Source: Arthrobacter_H sp030452125 (GTDB lineage: Bacteria > Actinomycetota > Actinomycetes > Actinomycetales > Micrococcaceae). From it: a stretch of 64,000 nt of DNA. The translations under genes were made by a program, and so were the position numbers. The stretch lies in the NCBI GenBank assembly GCA_052379645.1, contig JBQSYU010000007.1. One strand, 5' to 3'. Positions 25,409 through 34,380 of the stretch are shown here, in pieces (position 1 is the stretch's first letter; each line of letters begins with the position of its first letter). Below the pieces are notes generated by a model. That model was not told the DNA's origin. It was given only the letters and a program-made list of their open reading frames with translations, and made no database searches.

Positions 25409-25836
25409 GCACCACCACCACCGGCGAGGCCGCCGTCGAGCCCGGGGCATCGCCCCGGCAGCCCCTTCTGCCCTTCGACCCCGGAGAGGCCCCCCGGGTC
25501 GGCACCCTGGAACGCCGGGTCCTGGACGTGCTGTGGAAGACCAAGCAGACCCACACCACGCGCAGCATCCTCGAGGAACTGGCCACCGGCGAACCCCCGC
25601 ATCCGGCCTACACCACGGTGGCCACGGTGTTGGGGCATCTGGTGGAGAAGCAATTGGCCACCCGGGAACTGACCGGCCAGGTCTGGTCCTACACCGCCGC
25701 GTTTAGCGGTTGTGAATTCTCCGCGGCCCATATGGTCCGGGCGCTGGGCGAAACCAACGACCGGCGCAGATGCCTGGCCAGCTTCGCCACGTCGCTGGAT
25801 CCCGCCGACCGCGCCTACCTGAAATCCCTGCTGTAG
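25405..25836 (+). CDS. BlaI/MecI/CopY family transcriptional repressor
   Basis: A 143-residue regulator starting inside the previous stop (ATGA). It has the family winged helix: LERRVLDVLWKTKQTHTTRSILEEL, then AYTTVATVLGHLVEKQLATRE. BlaI repressors dimerise on TACTA/TAGTA-type operators, matching the two sites at 24745-24783, so both the divergent operon and its own operon are likely targets. No BlaR1-like sensor protease is adjacent and the CopY Cys cluster is absent. The two cysteines (Cys103 in SGCEF and Cys123 in RRRCL) could sense thiol state or metal (inference). Confidence 0.9.
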   Translation: MSTTTTGEAAVEPGASPRQPLLPFDPGEAPRVGTLERRVLDVLWKTKQTHTTRSILEELATGEPPHPAYTTVATVLGHLVEKQLATRELTGQVWSYTAAFSGCEFSAAHMVRALGETNDRRRCLASFATSLDPADRAYLKSLL

Positions 25837-26110
25837 CCTCTCCCCCCCGGGCCCGTCCGGCCCGGCGACTCGACCCCGCCGAACGCACCGGATACCCGGT
25901 CCCCCGCCCCGCATTGGTAAAATGGTACGGATCTTTTAACCCGTCACGGCCCGTGGCGGTCCGGAACCACCGAGGCAGGGACAGGGGGAAGACGCCATCG
26001 GCCAGCGCAACCAGCATGAGCAACCGGCCGGGACCGATGCCGCCCCGACCGCCCGGCCCGGGAGGCTCAGGGCGTTCCTGACGGGCCTGTCGGTCCCTGC
26101 CGGGGTACTC

Positions 26111-27886
26111 GTGCTCTGGCAGGGCATCATCCTGGTGTTCGTACTGCCGTTGGTGAAGTTCTTGTTCACCCACGCATTGGCGCTGGCCGGGACCCCGAAC
26201 CTGACCGACCGGAACTTCCCGCGGATCCTGCATAGTCCCCCGTCGGTGTTGCTGTTCCTGGCCATCGGGTTCATCGCCTTGGGCGCACTGGCCCTGCAAT
26301 ACACCTCGGTCATCGCCCTGGTGGGCAGGATCCGCGCCGGGTCACGGCATCCGGGAACGACGGCGGGACGCCAGGCCTGGCGTGCGACCGGCAAGGCGCT
26401 GGGGCTGCAGGCCCCGCTGGTGGCCCTCTACGTCTTCCTGCTCATGCCGCTGGGCGGGTTGGCCGATCTCTCCCCGCTGACCCGCGATATCGGGGTCGCC
26501 CCGTTCGTCACGGCCGAGTACCTCAAGAAACCGTTGAGCATCAGCTTGTACCTGTCGATGATCAGCGCGCTGGTGTATCTGAACCTGCGCCTGTTGCCGA
26601 CCATCCCGCTGCTGGTCACCCGCGGGCTGACCCCGTTGCGGGCCATGCTCACCAGCTGGCAGGCGACCTGGACCCCACGCCTCCGCCTCCCGGCGATCCT
26701 CGCTGCCCCGCTACTGGCCGCGGTGCTGACCTTCGATCTGCCCTCGCGCACCGTGGCCTGGGCCGCGACCCTGCCCGGGGCCGTGCTGGACACCGATTCC
26801 CATCTGGTGGCCACCCTGGGCCTGGGGGCGGCGCGGGCGGCGGACTTCGTGCTCATGGTCATCGCCACGGTGGCGCTCATCCGGGTGTTGCTCGCCTGGG
26901 TGGATCGGCGGGTTCCGGCCGGCCGGGCCTCCGCCTCGCCCGCCGGGGCGGTGGACCGCCCCGCCGCCGAAGCCAACCGGTCGCCGGGCCGTGCCGCACT
27001 CCCCCTCGGGGGACGTCGGCTGGCGCTGCGCACCACGGCGGGCGCCGCGGTGGTGGCCATCGCCATCATGGGCGCCCCCGCGGTGGCCGCCGCTCCGGCC
27101 CAGACTTCCGACCCCCTGGTCATCGCCCACCGCGGGTGGGTGTGGGGCGGGGTCGAGAACACCCTGGGCGCCTTGGAATCGGCGGCCACCCAGGACCCCG
27201 ATCTGGTGGAGGTCGACGTCCAGCAGACCAAGGACGGACACTTCGTCGCCAGCCATGACACGAACCTGCTGCTCCTGACCGGCCACAACGTGGACATCTA
27301 CGATCTGACCCTGGCCGAGGCCGAAGCCACCACAGTCAGTGCCCGAGGCTTCAGCGACCACATCCCCTCGATGCTGGACTACGTCCGCCGGGCCCGGCAG
27401 TTGGGGATCAAGCTCCTCATCGAGCCCAAGGTCCACGGCCATGAAACGGACGACTACCTGGACCGCTTCATCGCCGAACTCGCCTCGGTGGGACCCCTGG
27501 ACGACAACATCTACCATTCCCTGGATGCCGACCTCGTGGAATCGCTCAAGGCCCGGCGCCCCGACCTGTCCGTGGGATACACCATCGCGATGACCGTCGG
27601 CGGGATCCCGGACGTGGACTGCGATTTCCTGGTCGTGGAACAGGCCTCCTATTCCAAGCAGTTCCTGGACCAGGCCCGCGCGGCGGATCTGCCCGTCTAT
27701 GTGTGGACGGTCAACCGCGAGGACCGCATCCGCAAATACCTCTACGACGGCGTCGCCGGAATCGTCACCGACCACCCGCAGCGGGCCAGGACCCAACGGT
27801 CCCGGGTCCACGCGCATCCGGGCACGGCGTTCCCGCTGCGCGATGTGGTCAAGCATCTGGCCAGCGTGATGCCGACCTCGCATTAG
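26111..27886 (+). CDS. Membrane-fused glycerophosphodiester phosphodiesterase
   Basis: A 591-residue protein. The first 330 residues hold about seven hydrophobic segments of the membrane domain found with such enzymes. A GDPD TIM barrel follows: LVIAHRGWVWGGVENTLGALE (from about 337) with the HRG...E motif, DLVEVDVQQTKDG, and SHDTNLLLL. It hydrolyses glycerophosphodiesters to glycerol 3-phosphate and an alcohol, probably outside the membrane. The GTG at 26111 is the first start after an in-frame stop at 25937; residues before it also look like part of a helix (LRAFLTGLSVPAGVLVLW), so a non-standard upstream start is possible. Confidence 0.88.
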   Translation: MLWQGIILVFVLPLVKFLFTHALALAGTPNLTDRNFPRILHSPPSVLLFLAIGFIALGALALQYTSVIALVGRIRAGSRHPGTTAGRQAWRATGKALGLQAPLVALYVFLLMPLGGLADLSPLTRDIGVAPFVTAEYLKKPLSISLYLSMISALVYLNLRLLPTIPLLVTRGLTPLRAMLTSWQATWTPRLRLPAILAAPLLAAVLTFDLPSRTVAWAATLPGAVLDTDSHLVATLGLGAARAADFVLMVIATVALIRVLLAWVDRRVPAGRASASPAGAVDRPAAEANRSPGRAALPLGGRRLALRTTAGAAVVAIAIMGAPAVAAAPAQTSDPLVIAHRGWVWGGVENTLGALESAATQDPDLVEVDVQQTKDGHFVASHDTNLLLLTGHNVDIYDLTLAEAEATTVSARGFSDHIPSMLDYVRRARQLGIKLLIEPKVHGHETDDYLDRFIAELASVGPLDDNIYHSLDADLVESLKARRPDLSVGYTIAMTVGGIPDVDCDFLVVEQASYSKQFLDQARAADLPVYVWTVNREDRIRKYLYDGVAGIVTDHPQRARTQRSRVHAHPGTAFPLRDVVKHLASVMPTSH

Positions 27887-27930
27887 GTACCAGGGGGAAT
27901 GTCCCAGGCCCCGCAGGGGTTGGCCCGGAT

Positions 27931-28446
27931 ATGGACCTGACCACGGTTCCCCTGACCACGATGGATGAGCGCACCACGACCCTCAACGACTACGCGGGCC
28001 AGGTGGTCATGGTGGTCAACGTCGCCTCGCGCTGCGGACTATCCGGACAATACGAGCAGCTCGAGGAACTCCACCGCACCTATGCCGATCGCGGTTTCAC
28101 CGTCCTGGGTTTCCCCAGCAACCAGTTCCTCCAGGAACTGCGCAGCAACGAGGCGGTGCTCCAGTACTGTTCGACGACGTACGGCATCACCTTTCCGGTC
28201 TTCGACCGCCTCCGCGTGAACGGCCGGAACGAGCACCCGCTGTATACGGAGCTGAAGAAGACGAAGGACGCCACCGGGAAGGCCGGACGCGTGCGCTGGA
28301 ACTTCGAGAAGTTCCTCCTGCTACCCTCCGGACAGAGGCTGCGCTTCCGTCCCCGGACCACACCGGATGCCCCGGAAATCATCGCGGCGATCGAAGCCAA
28401 CCTCCCCGACCAGCCACCGACCGATCGGACACGGAACCAGCCATGA
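27931..28446 (+). CDS. Glutathione peroxidase family (thioredoxin-dependent peroxidase type)
   Basis: A 171-residue Cys-type peroxidase. The peroxidatic cysteine is in NVASRCGLSGQY, the Gln partner in FPSNQFLQE, and the Trp-Asn pair in RWNFEKFLL. The usual FPCNQF second cysteine position is Ser. Bacterial members generally use thioredoxin or mycothiol-linked systems rather than glutathione to reduce hydroperoxides. It is followed by an esterase gene with a four-base overlap. Confidence 0.9.
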   Translation: MDLTTVPLTTMDERTTTLNDYAGQVVMVVNVASRCGLSGQYEQLEELHRTYADRGFTVLGFPSNQFLQELRSNEAVLQYCSTTYGITFPVFDRLRVNGRNEHPLYTELKKTKDATGKAGRVRWNFEKFLLLPSGQRLRFRPRTTPDAPEIIAAIEANLPDQPPTDRTRNQP

Positions 28447-29342
28447 TCCTTCCCGAGCCGCTCATCCCCGTCTTCCTGAAGGCCACGAAGGCCGGAGAAG
28501 AGTTCATCTCGGAGGCCGCGGCCCACCGACGGGTCCGCGAAGGCACGCTCCGCCCGGCCCCCTACGGTCCACCGCGGGGGCTGCGGAACGACGTCGGCAT
28601 CACCGTGGCGCGCACCGCGGCCGGATGGCCCGCCTACACGCTGCGGCCCCGCAATCCCGGGGCCCGGGGGCACCTCATCTACGCCCACGGCGGCGGATGG
28701 GTCAACGAGATCTCCCCCCAGCATTGGCAGCTCGCCGCGCAGATCGCCGCCGAGGCACGGACCACCGTCCATGTGCTGATCTATCCACTGGTCCCCTTCG
28801 GCACGGCCGGGAGGGTCGTCGACGGTTTCACCACCGAGGTCCTGAAGTGCCTGGAGAGCGCCGAACCCACCGTCCTGGCCGGGGACTCCGCAGGAGGCCA
28901 GATCGTCCTGTCGACCCTCCTGCACCTGCGCGACCGGCACCAGGTGACCCTGCCGCGGACGATCGCCATCGCCCCGGCGGTGGACCTGTCCATGAAGAAC
29001 CCCGAGATCGCTGCCGTCCAGCCCAGTGATCCGTGGCTCGGCACCCGGGGCACCCAGGTCTTCATCGACCTGTGGCGGGACACCCTGGACGTGGATGACC
29101 CCACGGTCAGCCCGCTCAATGGTGACTTGGAGGGTCTGGGCCCCGTGACGCTCTTCTCCGGAACCCGAGACATCCTCAACCCCGACGGCCGGCTCTTTGC
29201 ACAGCGCGCCGCCCGGGCCGGCGTCGACGTCGAATACGTCGAAAAGCAGGGGCAGCTCCACGTGTATCCGCTGCTGCCCACGGCGACCGGGCGTGCCGCC
29301 CGCCAGCACATCGTGGCGCGGGTCCGCGAAGCCACCGCGTAG
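28443..29342 (+). CDS. Alpha/beta hydrolase (HSL-type esterase)
   Basis: A 299-residue hydrolase of the hormone-sensitive-lipase group. The oxyanion loop is YAHGGGWVN, the nucleophile is in AGDSAGGQIVL, and the later acid and base residues lie in SGTRDILNPD and GQLHVYPLLP. It should cleave a short acyl ester; the substrate is unknown. The start overlaps the peroxidase stop (ATGA), so they form a two-gene operon. Confidence 0.9.
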   Translation: MILPEPLIPVFLKATKAGEEFISEAAAHRRVREGTLRPAPYGPPRGLRNDVGITVARTAAGWPAYTLRPRNPGARGHLIYAHGGGWVNEISPQHWQLAAQIAAEARTTVHVLIYPLVPFGTAGRVVDGFTTEVLKCLESAEPTVLAGDSAGGQIVLSTLLHLRDRHQVTLPRTIAIAPAVDLSMKNPEIAAVQPSDPWLGTRGTQVFIDLWRDTLDVDDPTVSPLNGDLEGLGPVTLFSGTRDILNPDGRLFAQRAARAGVDVEYVEKQGQLHVYPLLPTATGRAARQHIVARVREATA

Positions 29343-29375
29343 CCGTCTTCCTCCGCCGGGCCGCCGTCAGCCGGC

Positions 29376-30515
29376 TCAGCTGCCGCGGACCCCGACCCTG
29401 AGGATCTGATCGTCCTCGGGACCGGGGCTGCCTCGTCCGTCAGTGTTGTTGGTCAGGATCCAGAGGTCCCCGTCCGGGGCGGTCGTCACCTGGCGCAGCC
29501 GGCCGAACTGTCCCACATAGTGTTCGGTCGAGGTTCCATCCTCAAACACCGGAACCATCCGCAGGGCGGCCCCCCGCAGATTGGCGATGAAGATCGCCCC
29601 GGCGGTGATGGTCATCCCACTGGGGCTGGCCTCGGCGGGAGGCCATTGCTGGACGGGATCGGTGAAAGCGTCCTCGTCGGCGATGCCTTCCACCGTCGGC
29701 CAGCCGTAGTTGGCCCCGGCGGTGATCACGTTGAGCTCATCCCAGGTGCTTTGCCCGAATTCGGTGGCATAGAGCGTGCCCACGGCGTCCCAGGCCAGCC
29801 CCTGCGGGTTGCGGTGCCCGAGGCTGTAGACGTAGGAGTCCTCGAAGGGGTTCGAGTCCGGGATTCCGCCGTCGGGCTCCATCCGCAGGATCTTCCCGCC
29901 CAGGCTGTCCCGGTCCTGGGCCAATGAGCGGTCGCCGGTATCCCCGGTGGTGGCGTAGAGCATCTTATCGGGGCCGAACCCCAGCCGCCCGCCATTATGG
30001 TTCGTGCCGGCGGGAATCCCGTCGAGCAGGGTTTCGACACTGCCCAGTGCCAGCGACCCCGGTTGGCCAATGAGTTCGATACGCTGGATCCGGTTGCCCT
30101 CGGCCCCGGTGGAATAGGCGTAGAGCTGTTCGGTCCCGCGCATCGCCAAGCCCAGCAGCCCGCCTTCCCCGCCATGGACCACTCCGGGGACGACGCCGAT
30201 CTCCCGGGTTTCGCTGTCCTCCCCCAATTCGAGGATGCGCCCCGAGTCCCGTTCACTGATCAGGGCCGTTTTCTCGCGGAAGACCACCGACCAGGGCGCT
30301 TCCAGATCCTCGGCGACCACTTCGGGATCATCCTTCAACACGGACAGGGTCGGGGCGGCTTCTGCGGGCCGGATGGACGAACCGGCGGGGGCCGATCCCT
30401 GCCCGGGCGCCGGGGGTGCAGACTCGTCCGTGGGAGGTCCTGCGGTGCAACACGTCAGTGCCAGAGAGGCGACGAACCCGGTGACAGCGAGAAGCGAACC
30501 GCGCGGCACGTGCAT
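29376..30515 (-). CDS. PQQ-dependent sugar dehydrogenase-like lipoprotein
   Basis: A 379-residue six-bladed propeller of the glucose/sorbosone dehydrogenase family. The ATG at 30515 is followed by a signal peptide with lipobox LTCC. Family motifs are APWSVVF, GGEGGLLGLAM, TNHNGGRLGFGPDKMLY, SLGHRNPQGLAWD and EFGQSTWDELN (metal and quinone region). It probably oxidises sugars at the outer face of the membrane, if PQQ is available; no PQQ genes are in view. It is convergent with the esterase gene. Confidence 0.9.
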   Translation of the reverse strand: MHVPRGSLLAVTGFVASLALTCCTAGPPTDESAPPAPGQGSAPAGSSIRPAEAAPTLSVLKDDPEVVAEDLEAPWSVVFREKTALISERDSGRILELGEDSETREIGVVPGVVHGGEGGLLGLAMRGTEQLYAYSTGAEGNRIQRIELIGQPGSLALGSVETLLDGIPAGTNHNGGRLGFGPDKMLYATTGDTGDRSLAQDRDSLGGKILRMEPDGGIPDSNPFEDSYVYSLGHRNPQGLAWDAVGTLYATEFGQSTWDELNVITAGANYGWPTVEGIADEDAFTDPVQQWPPAEASPSGMTITAGAIFIANLRGAALRMVPVFEDGTSTEHYVGQFGRLRQVTTAPDGDLWILTNNTDGRGSPGPEDDQILRVGVRGS

Positions 30516-30765
30516 GCATGGCCTCCTGGCCGGCTGGCTGTTCACCAGGCGTGGGCAGCAACCTCGCTGGCGGGAACGCCGCAACCGGCTCCGACGGCGG
30601 CCCCTTCCGCCCAGTATGGACGCTGGCCTGCCAAAGCGCACCCGTGGCACGCCCGGGCGATCCGCCGGTCCGGCCTCCACGGCCCGGGACCCACGTTGAC
30701 GGGCGGGCGCCCGGCTGAAAGGGTTGGTGCTCTTCGACCACCCAACCTCCGAGGGACCCCGATAG

Positions 30766-31764
30766 ATGAAGATCGTGATGTATCTGGCCGCAGTCGTCGG
30801 CGGCCAGGTCTTCACCACCGGTTTGCTGGCGTGGGTCCTGGCCACCTCCTCGGCGAGGTCCCCCGGGGCCGTCCTGTTGGCGGCGTTGGCGCCGACGGCC
30901 TTCGTGGGGGCCGCCTGGTGTCTGGGGACCCGCAGCGTCGACGCGCCGGTGCGGACCCCGGGCACCGCGTGGACGGCTGCCTTCGGCACGGGGTGGCAAC
31001 GCAGCGGATCGGCCCTGCTGGCCATCGGCATCCTGGCCACCCTCGCCCACGCGCTGACCAATGGAAACTCCGTCTGGCCCGCGCTTGTCCTGGTGGCCAG
31101 CGGCTTCGTCTTGAGCGGCTTCGGGATCGGCACCGGGCGGTGGATCCGCGCCCGCCGCCCGGATGAGCTGATCAGTGGGCCACGCAGGATGCCCGCGGCC
31201 GAACGCCTCCAACGGCAGATGGCCTGCCTGGTCGCGATCGGCTCACAGGCCATCTTCTGGATTTCATTGCTGGCCGGGGCCCCTTCCCGTCCCACCGGCG
31301 ACACCGGACAGCTGGTCTACCACCTGCTGGGCAACACCCAGCTGGCCCTCTACGCTACCGGCCTGGCCGCCATGATCTGCGGGGCCTACCTGCGGGACCA
31401 GGTCCTGCACGATGCCCGGGTCAACAGGGACCAGACGGCGCTGTTGCGTCGGATCATCCGTGGGAGGACGCCGCTGCCCCAGGACGCCGAACTCCGCCGC
31501 CAGGCGCTGCGGTTCGCGCTGTCCATGCCCTACCAGTCGTTCTTCCGGGCCATGGTCTTCCCGCTGTTGTTCCTGGCGCAGGCGCTGCAGTACTACGTGG
31601 GGGTCATCCGGGGCGAAGGATCGTTCTTCGGCCAAGTCACCTCGTTCGCTCTGGCCGTGGGCCTGGTCCTGTCCACGGCCCACTTCCTGCGGTGGGGACG
31701 GGCGGCCCGCCGCTTCGCCCGGCGACAGCCGCAGGGGCCCCCGGTCACCACCCCCGGGGGCTGA
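30766..31764 (+). CDS. Polytopic membrane protein of unknown function
   Basis: A 332-residue protein with eight to nine hydrophobic segments and basic loops (RWIRARRPDELISGPRR in the middle). No named family is recognised. The start ATG at 30766 has GAGGGA ten bases upstream. The segment LPQDAELRRQALRFALSMPYQSFFRA looks similar in style to the RINQVxLGGxDxxLxxxxR region of the three membrane paralogs at 57674-60113 (loop, then long helix), so a distant relationship is possible. Its partners are not evident. Confidence 0.75.
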   Translation: MKIVMYLAAVVGGQVFTTGLLAWVLATSSARSPGAVLLAALAPTAFVGAAWCLGTRSVDAPVRTPGTAWTAAFGTGWQRSGSALLAIGILATLAHALTNGNSVWPALVLVASGFVLSGFGIGTGRWIRARRPDELISGPRRMPAAERLQRQMACLVAIGSQAIFWISLLAGAPSRPTGDTGQLVYHLLGNTQLALYATGLAAMICGAYLRDQVLHDARVNRDQTALLRRIIRGRTPLPQDAELRRQALRFALSMPYQSFFRAMVFPLLFLAQALQYYVGVIRGEGSFFGQVTSFALAVGLVLSTAHFLRWGRAARRFARRQPQGPPVTTPGG

Positions 31765-31796
31765 CACCGCGCGGACCCCGGTCGCCACCGGCGGAT

Positions 31797-32807
31797 TCAG
31801 CGTCCGGAGCCGGCCTCCCACAGCGGGACCGGGACCGTGCCACAGGAGCGGCCGCCGGCATCGAGCAACCGGCCCGCCCGCTTATAGTGCCGCACGGTGG
31901 CCTGCCGGGATACCACCGTGCACCCCGGGGCCCGCCGGGCCAGCTCCACCTCGAGCCCGCGGACCTCGGAGAACTCATGCACCCACAGGGTCGCCAGCAG
32001 GTTCGCGGCCCCCAGCACCTCGGCGCTGAGCCGGCAGCCGGGAAGGTTCCCCAGATAGGCCCCGATCTCCTCCACCGAGGTCGCCGGAACGCTGAGCAGC
32101 AGGGAGACCTCGCGTTGTCCTGCCTCGATCTCCAGGGCGGCGTCGCAGCGCAGGGAGAGGAACCCCGAATCGAGGATCTGGCTGATCCTGCGTTGGGCCG
32201 TCTGCGCGGATACGCCGCATTCCTGCCCCAGCCGGGCCCAGGACATCCGGCCATCGGAGGACAGCCCCCGCACCAGGCGGGTGTCCAGCGCGTCGGGGAC
32301 GTGGCCGCCCCGCACCGGCCGTGCCGGGGCGCCCAGTTGGCGTACCTGGGCCGGCTCCAACGTCCCGGACCGCCATTCCGAGGCCCCGCGGTGCAGGGTG
32401 GTGGAGAACATCACGTCACGGTGGACCAGCCCGGGAAGCTCGGCGAAGGAGCGGGTCAGGGTGCGCATCAGCTCGTCGTGGGAGGAGGCATAGCAATCGA
32501 CCAACAGGTCGTGGGGTCCGGAGACCAGCGAAACGGTGGCGAACGCCGGATCCAGGCAGAGCCGTTCGATCAGTTCCGCCTGTCGGGCCGGGGTCGAAGT
32601 CAGGTAGGCGAAGGCCGACCAGCCGGCCTCGAGGTACTTCGGCCCCGGGAACGGGGTCACCCAGGCGATGCCGGCCTCGCGCAGGGTCTCCCAGCGGCGG
32701 GCCAGGGTCACCGCCGAAACGTCCAGGACCGTCGCGAGCTGCTCCCAGTCGACGCGAGGGGCAATCTGCAGGGCGTGGATGATCTTGAGATCAAGTTCCG
32801 AGATCAT
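31797..32807 (-). CDS. Lrp/AsnC family transcriptional regulator with two HTH-RAM-like halves
   Basis: A 336-residue protein, twice the normal Lrp length. Residues 1-140 (MISELDLKIIHALQ...LATVLDVSAVTLARRWETL) and 185-330 (LDTRLVRGLSSDGRMSWARLGQECGVSAQTAQRRISQI) each contain an AsnC-type HTH followed by a ligand-binding-like beta segment, so it appears as an internal duplication. Starts at ATG 32807 with AAGGA upstream. It is divergent from an MFS pump and M20 amidohydrolase operon, which it probably controls, perhaps through the repeat at 32890-32904. Confidence 0.87.
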   Translation of the reverse strand: MISELDLKIIHALQIAPRVDWEQLATVLDVSAVTLARRWETLREAGIAWVTPFPGPKYLEAGWSAFAYLTSTPARQAELIERLCLDPAFATVSLVSGPHDLLVDCYASSHDELMRTLTRSFAELPGLVHRDVMFSTTLHRGASEWRSGTLEPAQVRQLGAPARPVRGGHVPDALDTRLVRGLSSDGRMSWARLGQECGVSAQTAQRRISQILDSGFLSLRCDAALEIEAGQREVSLLLSVPATSVEEIGAYLGNLPGCRLSAEVLGAANLLATLWVHEFSEVRGLEVELARRAPGCTVVSRQATVRHYKRAGRLLDAGGRSCGTVPVPLWEAGSGR

Positions 32808-32889
32808 GGACGATTCCTTCGTGAGTAATCCAAATAATGATGTTTCCACTGGATTTTCCGTGCCCTGACCGTACACCTTCAAAATAGGT

Positions 32890-32904
32890 GATGTACCGCA
32901 CATC
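32890..32904. promoter_or_regulatory. Candidate operator GATGT-N5-ACATC
   Basis: A 15-base inverted repeat (GATGT-ACCGC-ACATC) in the intergenic region between the Lrp-type regulator and the MFS gene, 57 bases before the MFS start. Lrp/AsnC proteins often bind 13-15-base repeats of this kind. Only one copy is seen. Confidence 0.3.
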
Positions 32905-32961
32905 GGAGGTTCGGCCCCCAGGGCCCGGCCCCCGGCAGAGCCCACCCACCAAGGATTCCCC

Positions 32962-34380
32962 ATGAGAACCACCCACGAGGCCTCCGCACCCATCGTGCGG
33001 CGGACCATCACCGGCATGATCGTGGCCATGGCGCTGATCGAGGCGCTCAGCGGCGTCACGCAGGGCTATCTGAACCCGATCCTGCCGGCCCTGGGCCCGA
33101 GACTGGACATCGACGACCCGACCATCAACGGGATCTTCCTGATCTCCAACGTCTCCTTCGCGGTGATGACCCCGATCATCTCCCGGCTCGGTGACAGCTT
33201 CGGTTATCGACTGGTGCTGCGCTGCTCCACGGTCGTCGTCGCCGCCGGGGTCCTGCTCATGGCCCTGGCCCCGACCCTGCTCACCGTGAGCATCGGCGTC
33301 GTCATGCTCACCTGCGTCGTGGGTTTCATCCCGCTGATGATGGGCATCCTGCGCGTGACCAGCTCGGCCGACACCCGGCGCGGCGTCAGCGTCATGATCG
33401 GCACCTTGATGATCATGGTCGGATTCGGCGGCCTGCTGGCCGGTCTGATCGGGGCCCACGATCCGGCCCGCGGGTTCTGGGTCGGGGTGCCGTTCGCCCT
33501 TCTGGCGCTGCTCATGACGTTCTTCCTGCCCGACGCCGGGGCCCCCACCCGGGAGCCGATCGCCCTGCTGCCGATGACCTGCTGCTCCCTGGGGCTCGTG
33601 GGCCTGGTCATCGCCCTGTCGATGGGCCCGGACTGGGGCTGGCTGTCGGCGAAGACCCTGCTCGCCGGGATCATCGGGGTGGGCCTGCTGCTGTGGTGGA
33701 CCCGCATCGACGCCCGCGCCGAGAAGCAGTTCATCAACCTGCGCCTGCTGGCGGTCCCGCGCGTACGCAGCGTCTCGCTGGCCACGTTCTTCTTCGGCTT
33801 CGCCTCGGTCAGCTATTTCGGGACCAACGGGATCTTCCTGCACGCCGACGCCGAGGCCGCCGGCTACGGTTTCGGACTCGATCCGCTGGCCATCGCCCTG
33901 GTCCTCGCCCTGGCCTCGGTCCTCGCCCTCGGCGCCTCGCTGCTGACCGGCCGGGCGCTGACGGCGATCGGCGAACGCACCACCTTGATGCTGGCCGGGG
34001 CGACCCTCGCCTCGGGGTTCGTGGTCATGGCCCTGGGGCACGGCTCCTTCACCGGATACTGCGCCGGCTTCGCCTTGTTCAACATGGGCATGGGCATCTA
34101 CCAATCGGCCACCCGGGCGCTCTCGGTCGAAGGGGTCCCGCTGGAGGAAACGGCCACGGCCGCCGGACTGAACGAACTGGCGCTCTCGGTGGGCATCGCC
34201 GTGGGTGCGGCGGTGGTCAAGATGCTCTCCTCCACCTTCGCCGCCGACGGCCATATCCTGATGAAGGGGATGATCGCCATCTGGATCACCCTGATCCTGG
34301 CCGCCCTCGTCGCCACCTTGTTTTCCCGCGGGTACACCCCGGTCACCGCATCCGCCCCCACCGAAGAGGTCACAGCATGA
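32962..34380 (+). CDS. MFS transporter (14-helix drug:H+ antiporter-2 type)
   Basis: A 472-residue membrane protein with about 14 hydrophobic segments. It has LIEALSGVTQGYLNPILPALGPRL at the first helix, ISRLGDSFGYRLVLR at the loop 2-3 signature, and MGIYQSATRALSVEGVPLEETATAAGLNELA late in the sequence, fitting the DHA2 group. It may export or import the substrate of the M20 amidohydrolase that overlaps its stop (ATGA at 34377-34380). Confidence 0.9.
   Translation: MRTTHEASAPIVRRTITGMIVAMALIEALSGVTQGYLNPILPALGPRLDIDDPTINGIFLISNVSFAVMTPIISRLGDSFGYRLVLRCSTVVVAAGVLLMALAPTLLTVSIGVVMLTCVVGFIPLMMGILRVTSSADTRRGVSVMIGTLMIMVGFGGLLAGLIGAHDPARGFWVGVPFALLALLMTFFLPDAGAPTREPIALLPMTCCSLGLVGLVIALSMGPDWGWLSAKTLLAGIIGVGLLLWWTRIDARAEKQFINLRLLAVPRVRSVSLATFFFGFASVSYFGTNGIFLHADAEAAGYGFGLDPLAIALVLALASVLALGASLLTGRALTAIGERTTLMLAGATLASGFVVMALGHGSFTGYCAGFALFNMGMGIYQSATRALSVEGVPLEETATAAGLNELALSVGIAVGAAVVKMLSSTFAADGHILMKGMIAIWITLILAALVATLFSRGYTPVTASAPTEEVTA

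Noticed and set aside
25405..25836. BlaI-like protein as a beta-lactam resistance regulator
   Set aside because: No BlaR1-type sensor or beta-lactamase gene is adjacent; the neighbours are thiol-redox genes.
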